Source: Pseudoalteromonas rubra
GTDB taxonomy: Bacteria; Pseudomonadota; Gammaproteobacteria; Enterobacterales; Alteromonadaceae
DNA: 64,000 nucleotides
Reading direction: 5' to 3'
Assembly (NCBI RefSeq): GCF_000238295.3
Contig: NZ_AHCD03000044.1
Span: forward strand, 1,054,001 to 1,118,000
The position numbers were made by a program, and so were the translations under genes. Shown here piece after piece: positions 29,019-37,282 of this stretch (its first letter is position 1; each line of letters opens with the position of its first letter). Under the pieces are notes generated by a model. It did no database searches and was not told the DNA's origin. It saw only the letters and a program-made list of their open reading frames with translations.

Positions 29019-29886
29019 CACCCAATGAGTTACGTGCGGCTGTGCTCGGTGTAAAGCGTTGGAGCCGTGCTGATCAGCGCGCGCCCAACAAGCCACTTAT
29101 GATGGCTTATGCGTTAGCGAATTACATTAAAGGTCATGGCCAAATGTTCAGTTACGAAGATGAAGTAGATAAAGACTTACATCTTTTACTAAAACGCTTT
29201 GGCCCTGCTCGAAAAGTTGTTCATCCAGAATACCCGTTTTGGCGTTTAATCAACGATGGGTTTTGGCGCTTAGATAATGCCGAAGAGTGTTTGCCACGAA
29301 AAAGTAATACAGATCCACCTAAATCTGAGTTAATCAAGTATGGGGTAATGGGTGGCTTTAACAATGCGGCTTACCAGCTGCTGAAAAATGATACGCAATT
29401 AGCAATGGAGCTTTTGCAAACCATTTTAAGTGAAAGCTTTCCTGAAAGCATTATTCCAGAAATCACGTCACAACTTGGCTTAGAGTTTACCTTTCGGCAA
29501 GTACAAAAGCGTGACCCAAATTTTAGGCGTGAAGTGCTCAATGCCTACAACGGTAAATGCGCTATTTGTGGCTTTGATGCGCGGTTAAACGATGATTTTT
29601 TGCACTTGAAGCTGCACATATTAAATGGAAACAATTTAACGGCCCATGCACTGTAAATAATGGCTTAGCTCTGTGTTCTATTCATCATAAAGCGCTAGAT
29701 AAAGGGGCTATCACAATTACCCCTGAAATGAGGGTTAGAGTTTCAAGTGCGGTTAATGGTGATGGAGTGGTTGAACAATTGATTTGGAATTTTGACACTA
29801 AGCAAATACAGCTACCGCGTCAAAAAGATTATTTACCGTTTAGTACTTTTTTTCAGTGGCACTTTGAAAATGTTTTTTGTAGTTAA
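29015..29886 (+). pseudogene. Phosphorothioate-binding SBD-HNH restriction endonuclease, split by a frameshift
   Basis: The N-terminus (WSRADQRAPNKPLMMAYAL) has the look of a sulfur-binding domain as in ScoMcrA/SprMcrA. The C-terminus is an HNH nuclease: YNGKCAICGFDARL in frame one, then AAHIKWKQFNGPC and NNGLALCSIHHKALDKG in another frame. The two meet at a run of six T (29596-29601). One more T would restore a single ~290-aa frame ending at 29886; as it stands, frame one stops at 29656 after 213 aa and loses most of the HNH site. The start overlaps the dptH stop (ATGA). The family cuts DNA bearing phosphorothioate marks. It may be a decayed gene, a switchable one or a sequencing error. Confidence 0.82.
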
Positions 29887-29963
29887 TAAATTTTGTAAAA
29901 GATCAAAAGTTTTGAATTAAATACTTATTAAAAAGTTTTAAAAGGATAGTTTGGAGGTGTTTA

Positions 29964-30892
29964 GTGACGATAGTCGAAGCCATAAGTAAGGCTCTTATTG
30001 ATATGAATAGGGCGTCCACTTATGGAGAAATTTATCAGCATATAATTGATAATGATTATTATAATTTTGGTGCAGAAAATCCGGTTTCAGTTGTAAGAGT
30101 TAAATTAAGAGTTCACTGCTCAAACGCAAATATAAAAAGCGCGAAAATGACAAAGAAATACTTTAAAAGTGAGGGGGGGGGAGAGGTAAAGATGAGCTAT
30201 TTACCTTACTCGAACAACCTATTTTACCTTCGGAAAAGGTTGTAGATACATCGAGTGAAAACTTACCTCTGAACGAAGAGAAAAACGAATCTTGGTTTGA
30301 AAAGGCATGTGTAAATGCTTTAGAGCTTTTGTCTAAATTGACCATTAATAGAGTTGAAGTTCATAAAATAGCGGCTATTGAATGTTTTTGGATGCTAATG
30401 GGTGCTTTTTTACCAATTATCTTCGATTCACTATTAAGAATAGTCTTGCTAGACAAAACTTTCATAGAAGCATTTGCTTCGAATGTAAAAGGGGGAGAAG
30501 TTTTTCTTTTAACATCAGCGCTAATAACTCCTTTCTATTTTTTATTATACCGTTATGTGAAGTCTGATCATGAGTATAAGAAAGAAAATAAACTACCTTA
30601 TTTCGGTTTAATACTCCCTGTAACACTAGTATCAACAATTGCAGGTTTGTTTGCATTTTCTTATTACCGGATTGGAGTGATAATAAAAAATCAATACTCA
30701 GTTAGTCCTGCAAATGAACTATTTAACTTTGAATTTGGTTATTGGGCTTGGGCAATTTATTTAGTCTCACTATGTATCTGGTACTATGCGTCCTATATGA
30801 ATCATTTAGGTACCGGTGAGTATAAGAACATTCGAAAGAATCAATATGATAAATTGTCAAAAGAATATGATGCAACGCAGGAGGCAGCTTAA
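29964..30892 (+). pseudogene. HARE-HTH domain fused to a four-helix membrane protein, split at a G9 tract
   Basis: The GTG start has a strong Shine-Dalgarno (TTGGAGG). Residues 1 to ~75 resemble a HARE-HTH winged helix (IVEAISKALIDMNRASTYGE then IYQHIIDND), a domain found in restriction and chromatin proteins. At nine G (30173-30181) the frame breaks: frame one ends at 30245, while a tenth G would join it to DELFTLLEQPILPSEKV and on through four membrane segments (FWMLMGAFLPIIFDSLL; VFLLTSALITPFYFLLYRYV; LILPVTLVSTIAGLFAF; WAWAIYLVSLCIWYYASY) to 30892. The joined protein would be ~309 aa. Its stop overlaps the start of the DGQHR gene (TAATG). A long G tract is a classic site for slipped-strand phase variation. 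No known system is recognised. Confidence 0.72.
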
Positions 30893-32070
30893 TGGAAAAT
30901 ATAGTAATAAAAGCGCTTAAAGTAACGCAGCCTATTGGTAACTTTTATTGTGGTGTCATTGATGCAAAGACATTAAGTGAAATTACTTATTCTGATGTTA
31001 GGCGTTTATCAGACGATGGCTCTAGAGAACTAGATGATTTTATTGGAATACAAAGGCCTCTGAACGAAACTAGAGTTAAGAAAATTAACAAATATGTAAC
31101 AAGTGTAGATGCAACATTTCCTAACTCTATTATTATTTCTATAAATGAAAAGTCTGCTAGTTGGTGTGAAAAGACATCAGAATTCACAATAGCTTATGAA
31201 ACAGATGATGATAAGAGGCATTTAGCTAAGATACTTGATGGCCAACACAGGATTGCGGGTTTTGATAGTGCAAATAGAGTTTTTTTAGATGAAGATGATG
31301 CAAAGAAAAATTTTGAGTTACTAGTCACTATATTTGTAGATGCAGACATTTCAACACAAGCTAATATATTTGCTACAGTCAATTTAGCTCAAACAAAAGT
31401 AAATAGAAGTTTGGTATATGATTTAGAGTCGCTTGCAATTTCCAGAAGTCCTGAAAAAACGGCGCATGACGTAGCGGTACTTTTAAATAGTAAAGCTGGA
31501 CCATTCTATAAACGTATAAAGCGGTTAGGTGTTGCAACTCCAAATGTAGAAAATGAGCTTTTAACTCAAGCTGCTTTTGTTCAAAACTTATTAAAACTAA
31601 TTACACATGATGAAAAAAGTGACAGAAACTATTATTTAGCTAAATCTAAAGGCGGAAAACTTGCAGCCGGAGCAACACTAGAGAAGGTTGGAATTGAAGA
31701 TTTTAATAAATATCCTTTTAGGAAGAGTTTTATGAAGGATAAAGATTCTGTAATTGCTGCCAATATAAATCACTTTTTTACTGCTGTTGAAACACTTTGG
31801 CCTAATGCCTGGGACAAAACTAATAAGAGGTCAGCGTTAAATAAGACTATTGGATTTATAGCTTTAATGAGAATTCTCAGAAATATTTTGCAAGAGATAA
31901 GTAAAATTGAAGGAGTTGATGAAGATAGAATAATAACTAGTGATGAATACTATGAAATGCTTGATGGTGGAGCTCTTGATGAAAATGAATTTGAAACAAT
32001 TGATCCAACATCTAAAACAGTAAAAGTTATTTACGATATGGTATATGAAAATCTAGCTTTAGAATTGTAA
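30892..32070 (+). CDS. DGQHR-domain protein (distant DndB relative)
   Basis: A 392-aa protein with the hallmark D116-GQHR-120 in AKILDGQHRIAGFDSANR, followed by a DndB-like strand-helix (NIFATVNLAQTKVNRSLVYD). These features place it in the DGQHR/ParB-like family to which DndB belongs, but it is not dndB, which is present at 36091-37176 with a different sequence. It starts inside the stop codon of the membrane-protein gene, so the two are probably translated together and may form a functional pair. A role as a second regulator or a DNA-binding partner is inference. The transcript ends at the inverted repeat just beyond. Confidence 0.8.
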   Translation: MENIVIKALKVTQPIGNFYCGVIDAKTLSEITYSDVRRLSDDGSRELDDFIGIQRPLNETRVKKINKYVTSVDATFPNSIIISINEKSASWCEKTSEFTIAYETDDDKRHLAKILDGQHRIAGFDSANRVFLDEDDAKKNFELLVTIFVDADISTQANIFATVNLAQTKVNRSLVYDLESLAISRSPEKTAHDVAVLLNSKAGPFYKRIKRLGVATPNVENELLTQAAFVQNLLKLITHDEKSDRNYYLAKSKGGKLAAGATLEKVGIEDFNKYPFRKSFMKDKDSVIAANINHFFTAVETLWPNAWDKTNKRSALNKTIGFIALMRILRNILQEISKIEGVDEDRIITSDEYYEMLDGGALDENEFETIDPTSKTVKVIYDMVYENLALEL

Positions 32071-32073
32071 TTT

Positions 32074-32110
32074 AATTGTACTAGTTCTTTTTGATAGAAC
32101 TAGTACAATT
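32074..32110. terminator. Bidirectional terminator between the converging dpt and dnd operons
   Basis: Perfect 15-bp inverted repeat AATTGTACTAGTTCT / AGAACTAGTACAATT with a 7-base loop (TTTTGAT). The AT flanks give short U-tracts in both directions. It sits exactly between the two converging gene sets. Confidence 0.8.
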
Positions 32111-32130
32111 TAAATTTATGCATATATGAG

Positions 32131-32478
32131 TTAAATTTTGGTCAAATCATTTAATTTGTTAATAGTTCTAATAGAGGGTGTACCATTCTCAACATGCGCT
32201 GCCCACGCCATCTGTAATTCTTTATCAGAGTATTCAGGATAGCGCTGTTTTAGCAGTAACTCTGTCACTTGCTGGGTTTTGCCCAGCCAAGTGAATTTAT
32301 CGAGCTTTAAGCTGCCAGAAAGTTTGTACTCAGTTGTGTTATCAAACATAAAACCACTTTCAACCGAACGAAAAAAAGCGATACGTGCGGCTACATTGGG
32401 TGTAATTCCTGTATTGGCTTTTAGGGCTTGCAGTTGCTCTTCAACTGATTTTTTAAGCCACATGGTTTGCGGTAGCAT
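32131..32478 (-). CDS. dndE: DNA sulfur modification protein DndE
   Basis: Last gene of the leftward modification operon, 115 aa, the expected size. It begins MLPQTMWLKKSVEEQLQALK and continues with TGITPNVAARIAFFRSVESG, then SLKLDKFTWLG, which match the DndE pattern of a helical bundle reported to bind nicked duplex DNA. Its start overlaps the dndD stop (TAATG), giving tight coupling. The gene ends 20 bp before the shared terminator. Confidence 0.9.
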   Translation of the reverse strand: MLPQTMWLKKSVEEQLQALKANTGITPNVAARIAFFRSVESGFMFDNTTEYKLSGSLKLDKFTWLGKTQQVTELLLKQRYPEYSDKELQMAWAAHVENGTPSIRTINKLNDLTKI

Positions 32479-34469
32479 TATACGGCCTCCTTAATTTTAC
32501 TTGCCCAAAAATAACCTTCTGAAAGCGTTGAGCACTTAGTTACTTGGTCAAACTCAATCTCAAAGGCATGTGATACTTTGCTTGCTATAATATCGAAGTA
32601 GTCTTGATCTACCTCGGTATCGGTTGAAAGTAAAATCACTTGCTCGCCAGCTTCTGGGAAGTAATGTTTAATCAGTTTATTACGGTGTTTAGAGTCTAAA
32701 CGGCCAAGCGGGGTATCAACTACCACTGGCAGCACTTTACCCGAAAGTTTGCCAAGCGCTTCTAGAATTGCAAAAGCAAAAATTTGCTTTTCACCCGCCG
32801 ACATCGATTTACGGTTAATGGTAATGCCATCTTGATCAACCAAATTAACATCGAAGGTGGTTGGGTCTATTTTTGCGCTGAGTTTTAAATCTTCTTTACG
32901 CGCTAGTTTTCTATAAGACTTAGCAAACAATTCTTCAAGTTGCATAACACGCAATTGAGTTAACTCATTAGCAAACTCTGTAAGCGCAGCATTGGTTGCA
33001 TCAACGCGAGTAACCGCTTTAGTAATTGAGCTTTCAGTTTTTTGGCTTACATAGAGTTTTTCTAGGCGTTTTGCGTTTTCAAGTGCTTGTTCAACTAACT
33101 TTTTAGCTTTTAAAAGCTGGTTTGTGTATTTAGTTTTAAGTGCTGATTTTTGCGCATCTAATTCACGCAGCGATGTATAAAGGGCGCTTAGCTCTTCTTC
33201 ATCAGGGGCACGTTGAATATTTAACGACAGGTTTTCGTATTCAATGGTTGTAGCCTTAAGCTCTTCAGCAAGGTCTGCAATGGTTTGTTTAGCTGAGTTT
33301 GCACTTTCAAACTGCGCTTTAATAACAGCAAAGTCAGAATCTGATATATCGAGCTCTAACACTTCAAGCGCAGCACCTGCGTTTAATTGTGCAAAGTATC
33401 TATTTACCTCTTTGTATATATCAGATGCATTATCTGCAAACTGCTGGTGAAGTGCGGCTTCTAGGCCTTGCATATTTTGGCTAAGTTGCTCGTTAAAGGC
33501 GCGTTTTGCTTTTATTTGTTGCTCGCTTTCAAGCTCTTTAATTAAACCTTGCATGGCTGTTGGCGCTAATGCCATTGGGAATTCGCTGCTAAGCTCGTTT
33601 AGTATTGAGGTGTTTAATTTGGTTTGCTGTTTTAATAACTCATCGGCACGGGCTTTTTCTTGCGACTTGGTTCTAGCCCAAGCGCCACCTCGCGATTCAA
33701 TTTTATGTTCGATCAGCTCAATTTGAGTATTGATACCCGCAAGCTCGCTTTGAATACTGGCTTCGAGTTCGCGCTCAGCATTGGCTTGTTTAAGAAGTTG
33801 TTTTTTCTCTTCTTCAAGCTCGGCAATTTTACGTACTGTACTAGCCGATGCTTTGTCTTTGGTAATTTGTTTAATGTAAATATCTAAATCATCACCAAGG
33901 CGATTGATTACATCTAGACCAAGTAGTTTTTGTACAGCTTCTTTTAAATAGGTGCCGGTGTCGTCTTCTGCCAGCTCAGCAATTTTTTCACCGTCAAAAA
34001 AGAATAAGTCGCCAATGCCCGGTGGTACAAGTTCATGTAAAAAGCTTTGAACTTGCTCTGTATTAAGGGTTTGGTCCTGTTTGCCGTTTTCACTTAGCGT
34101 GACAACTTCATCACCATTACTTGCCCACGTGCGCTCAATAACATAAGCGTTGTGTTGGCCTTGGTGTGTATGGGTAAACTCAAGCGTTACTTTGGCTTGG
34201 CTTTGGTTATCATCTTTAAGCGCTTTTTTATTTATTTGCTCACTTAAAAAGGTTGCATAGTCTTTTTTATGCACTGCATTACCAAGTGCACGGCGACCAA
34301 GCAAGGCTAAACGAATGGCCGTTAAAATAGAGGTTTTACCTGCACCGTTTAAACCGCCAAATAAAATAATGGGCTTATCGTTAAACTCATCTTTTTTTGG
34401 TGTGAGGTCTATCCGTATGGTTTGGTTAAATACACGAAAATTGTGCAGTGTTAGGCTTTTAAAAATCAT
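32478..34469 (-). CDS. dndD: DNA sulfur modification protein DndD (SMC/Rad50-like ATPase)
   Basis: A 663-aa ATPase of the SMC/Rad50 type. The N-terminus has SLTLHNFRVFNQTIRIDLTP and the Walker A GGLNGAGKTS; the middle is long coiled coil rich in Lys, Glu and Gln; the C-terminus has the ABC signature MSAGEKQIFAFAIL, Walker B LPVVVDTPLGRLD and a switch region ILLSTDTEV. DndD is thought to supply energy or DNA nicking for sulfur insertion with DndC and DndE. It overlaps dndC by 4 bp and dndE by one base. Confidence 0.95.
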   Translation of the reverse strand: MIFKSLTLHNFRVFNQTIRIDLTPKKDEFNDKPIILFGGLNGAGKTSILTAIRLALLGRRALGNAVHKKDYATFLSEQINKKALKDDNQSQAKVTLEFTHTHQGQHNAYVIERTWASNGDEVVTLSENGKQDQTLNTEQVQSFLHELVPPGIGDLFFFDGEKIAELAEDDTGTYLKEAVQKLLGLDVINRLGDDLDIYIKQITKDKASASTVRKIAELEEEKKQLLKQANAERELEASIQSELAGINTQIELIEHKIESRGGAWARTKSQEKARADELLKQQTKLNTSILNELSSEFPMALAPTAMQGLIKELESEQQIKAKRAFNEQLSQNMQGLEAALHQQFADNASDIYKEVNRYFAQLNAGAALEVLELDISDSDFAVIKAQFESANSAKQTIADLAEELKATTIEYENLSLNIQRAPDEEELSALYTSLRELDAQKSALKTKYTNQLLKAKKLVEQALENAKRLEKLYVSQKTESSITKAVTRVDATNAALTEFANELTQLRVMQLEELFAKSYRKLARKEDLKLSAKIDPTTFDVNLVDQDGITINRKSMSAGEKQIFAFAILEALGKLSGKVLPVVVDTPLGRLDSKHRNKLIKHYFPEAGEQVILLSTDTEVDQDYFDIIASKVSHAFEIEFDQVTKCSTLSEGYFWASKIKEAV

Positions 34470-36094
34470 GATAAGCCCTCTTTAGCAAGTAGCTTGTTTA
34501 AGTCATCAAGCTCTTGTGAGATTACTTTTACTTCTTTTGATTGGCGCATTTGGTTTTGGCGACTTTCTAAATGTTCTTCAATAATTTCTTCGGCAGATTC
34601 CCAGTCTTGCTGTACTAATCGGCCAAGTTTATTAAATATGCCTGTGCGGCGTGTTAGACCACTCATTGATGTTTCAATATCAATAAGCTTTTTAACCATG
34701 TGCGGTGAAATACCGTGCTTAGGTGCTATGGTATTTAGTAGCTGGCTTTCTTCACGGCTAAATTGCGTGGCGTCATCCATTGTCCAATCAAGGTCGTAGC
34801 CATACACTTCTTTAAAAATGGTAGGTAATGAATCATCCCAATCAGGCTCGTTAGGGTCGTTCAACCATTCGTGGCGCACAGCATGAAGTTCTGGAATAGT
34901 GATCAGTGCTTGACCACTTAAATGCTTTTCGAGCTTTTTTTGTAGTTGCAGTAAAACGTGTAACATAAAGCGGCGATATTTAAGCAGGTATGGGCCTGTA
35001 GTGTAGTCGTCGAGTAATACTTTTTCGCCATCTTCTTTTAGGGTTTTAAACGCTAAGCGGCCATTACGGCGAATATGGTTACGGTATTTCTTTTTAAGTG
35101 CGGGTGACGTACTACGCGATAAAATATTACGGTATTTAAGTAATGGCTCCATCCATGTTTCGCCGTTCGCTACGAGGCTTTCCATTGCACGGTCTTTTGT
35201 TACTACGGTACATGTCCAACAACCAAATCGTGAGTTACCACACGATGGTGTTGTTTCGTCGATGACTAACGGGCACTCACCTTGGCCAGAAGAGTCTTTG
35301 TAAAGGTTCCAAAGCAGTAAGTTTTTACCACCCCATGGGTTTTCCCATTCTAGGTCGTATTTATCTATCCACTTATTACGCGGGCCGTACGGTGTTTCTT
35401 CTTGTTTTAAGTGGCATAAACGCAGGATTTTCCAAACATCATCAACGTGCCATGTGTCGATAGGGGTATAAATAAATGCGTTTGCAAGGGTGGTGTGTAC
35501 TGCGAGATCAGAGCCATCAATTTTGTGCTTTTTAATTACTTGGGCACGCGATGCACTTTCTTGCGAGCGAGAGCCTAATACAACAATGACTTCATCGTAT
35601 TGGCTGACTTTTTCGGTAATAAAGGTGCTTACAGGGTCAATCTTCATGCGCTCTGTACACCAACGGAAATTACGAGTGGGTGCAGGGTAGCCTTTACCTA
35701 GTAAGTTCGACCAAAAGGTTTGGTCGGTTTTTGGTGTGACCTTGTGTGCTGTAATCGGCAAGTTATCACGCTTAGCACCATCGTTGATTGCTTTTAGCGA
35801 GTTATTTACATGGTCTACAACCACAGGTGTCTCTACGAGTGTGTCTGAAGCTACTACAAATACAGGTTTATGACGTTGCTCTTGCTCTAAACCTAATAGC
35901 GCCATATAAACGAGCGCCATCACTGCTGATGAGTCTTTACCACCACTGTAGCCAATAACCCATGGGCGGGTATCAGCAAGGTAAACCCGTTGTGTGTCTG
36001 CAATAAATTCACTTAAATAACGACCTGAAAACTTTTCGCTTTCTATAAAATCTACGTACTCTTCTTCCAAGTCGTGTTGGTGTATTAACTTCAT
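34466..36094 (-). CDS. dndC: DNA phosphorothioation sulfurtransferase DndC
   Basis: A 542-aa PAPS-reductase-like enzyme. The PP-loop is S50-GGKDS-55. Candidate iron-sulfur ligands are C146 (FRWCTERMK), C285 (TPSCGNSRF), C292 and C295 (GCWTCTVV). Family knowledge: DndC carries a 4Fe-4S cluster, hydrolyses ATP and passes sulfur from a cysteine desulfurase to the DNA backbone. No desulfurase (dndA) is in the island, so a chromosomal IscS-like enzyme probably serves. All key residues are present, and it is expected to be active. It overlaps dndB and dndD by 4 bp each. Confidence 0.96.
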   Translation of the reverse strand: MKLIHQHDLEEEYVDFIESEKFSGRYLSEFIADTQRVYLADTRPWVIGYSGGKDSSAVMALVYMALLGLEQEQRHKPVFVVASDTLVETPVVVDHVNNSLKAINDGAKRDNLPITAHKVTPKTDQTFWSNLLGKGYPAPTRNFRWCTERMKIDPVSTFITEKVSQYDEVIVVLGSRSQESASRAQVIKKHKIDGSDLAVHTTLANAFIYTPIDTWHVDDVWKILRLCHLKQEETPYGPRNKWIDKYDLEWENPWGGKNLLLWNLYKDSSGQGECPLVIDETTPSCGNSRFGCWTCTVVTKDRAMESLVANGETWMEPLLKYRNILSRSTSPALKKKYRNHIRRNGRLAFKTLKEDGEKVLLDDYTTGPYLLKYRRFMLHVLLQLQKKLEKHLSGQALITIPELHAVRHEWLNDPNEPDWDDSLPTIFKEVYGYDLDWTMDDATQFSREESQLLNTIAPKHGISPHMVKKLIDIETSMSGLTRRTGIFNKLGRLVQQDWESAEEIIEEHLESRQNQMRQSKEVKVISQELDDLNKLLAKEGLS

Positions 36095-37176
36095 GCGTTT
36101 AGTAACTTGTTTTCTTTCTCTAATTCTTCGAGCGTAGGCGTAATTCCGACCTCGCGTTTGATCTGCATTGCTGTTAAGAAAATATTTGATACAGCTTTAG
36201 AGAGTCTACCGTGCTGCATTGCGCGGTTTGACCATGCAGGGTTTGATTTTAGCCAATTAATTTTGCCGAGCTTAGCTAATAATTGGTTTTGCTCATTTTC
36301 TTCTAGTTCTAAGATGTAGTGACCAACATTCGCTATAGCTTGAAGCCCAATACCGTGTGCACTTAAAAATTCTTGGCGAAACTCCGGTGCTGACAAAGTT
36401 TTATTTTGGACTTGTTGCCATTCGGGCATATTGTCGTTCACTTTGTTCCAAAAAGCGACCGCTTTTGTTTTTTCTTCTTCACTAAAGCCTTCTTTTGACC
36501 CTTTTCCGAACAGTGTGCGATTTGCTTGCTTTATGCCACTTAAAGTGAAGACCTTATTACTGCGGACAGAGACTGATGAACGTTCAAACTCTGTGAAGCC
36601 AATAAAAGGTTTTGCATTCATAGCAAGGTAGCGGGCAATCTCTGAAGCTTGATCTCTGTGATCATAAAGCGTGGCTAGAGATGAACTGGGCCTTACAGCG
36701 TATTTATTAAGGTCTGCAAACATTTGTTGGCTACGTTTTAAGCCTTCATCGACAAAAAATAAAACCGCAATGTTGTCTTGGCCAAGTTCAGGGTTTTCTT
36801 TTATTGCTTCTTCAATAGCTGCACGACGGTGTTGGCCGTCATTGATTAATATTTGGGCATCCATGGGTACTACAAGCGTGCCTAAATTTGGATTTTCGTC
36901 GGAGTTTTTGAATTCCACATCGGTACCCACTGATGCAGTAAGAGCTGAAAATACGTAATCATCAGGTGAATCTAAAAGGTAGCGCGTCATTTCAGGAATG
37001 CGGCTTTTATTAAGCGTTCGTTGCGAGCGTAGTTCTGCTGGCACTTCTTCTTCGTCATACATGAAAATTTTTGGAATTATTCGAAGTGGGCAAGTAGCTA
37101 TGTAAAAAGGTTTACCTGCTTGCTGACCGCGGACAGCCGGGAAGCTGTAGCAATAATTAGTATCTATGTTGCCCAT
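36091..37176 (-). CDS. dndB: DNA sulfur modification protein DndB (DGQHR regulator)
   Basis: First gene of the modification operon, 361 aa. It carries D113-GQHR-117 in LINDGQHRRAAIEEAI and the family stretch FFVDEGLKRSQQMFADLNKY, then VRPSSSLATLYDHRD. DndB is known as a negative regulator of the dnd operon, binding a palindrome at its own promoter. Here a strong palindrome with TACG/CGTA half-sites lies 24-44 bp upstream of its start, which fits autoregulation. It overlaps dndC by 4 bp. Confidence 0.94.
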   Translation of the reverse strand: MGNIDTNYCYSFPAVRGQQAGKPFYIATCPLRIIPKIFMYDEEEVPAELRSQRTLNKSRIPEMTRYLLDSPDDYVFSALTASVGTDVEFKNSDENPNLGTLVVPMDAQILINDGQHRRAAIEEAIKENPELGQDNIAVLFFVDEGLKRSQQMFADLNKYAVRPSSSLATLYDHRDQASEIARYLAMNAKPFIGFTEFERSSVSVRSNKVFTLSGIKQANRTLFGKGSKEGFSEEEKTKAVAFWNKVNDNMPEWQQVQNKTLSAPEFRQEFLSAHGIGLQAIANVGHYILELEENEQNQLLAKLGKINWLKSNPAWSNRAMQHGRLSKAVSNIFLTAMQIKREVGITPTLEELEKENKLLNA

Positions 37177-37182
37177 TTTGCT

Positions 37183-37230
37183 TTACGTAATAATGAGTGG
37201 TACGTAATATTATTACGTACATTACGTTAC
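37183..37230. promoter_or_regulatory. Probable DndB operator and dnd promoter
   Basis: The core is GTACGTAAT-att-ATTACGTAC (37200-37220), a 9-bp inverted repeat. Extra copies of the half-site occur as TTACGTAA (37183-37190) and ATTACGTTAC (37221-37230). In the core, TACG and CGTA are 11 bases apart; the DndB site reported for a Salmonella system is, from memory, TACG-N10-CGTA. A possible -10 (TAATAT) on the minus strand overlaps the palindrome, so binding would block transcription of dndBCDE. Confidence 0.7.
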
Positions 37231-37282
37231 TTGTCATCATGGATTCTAATTTTATTGATATTAAATCAATAATGGGCTGGTT

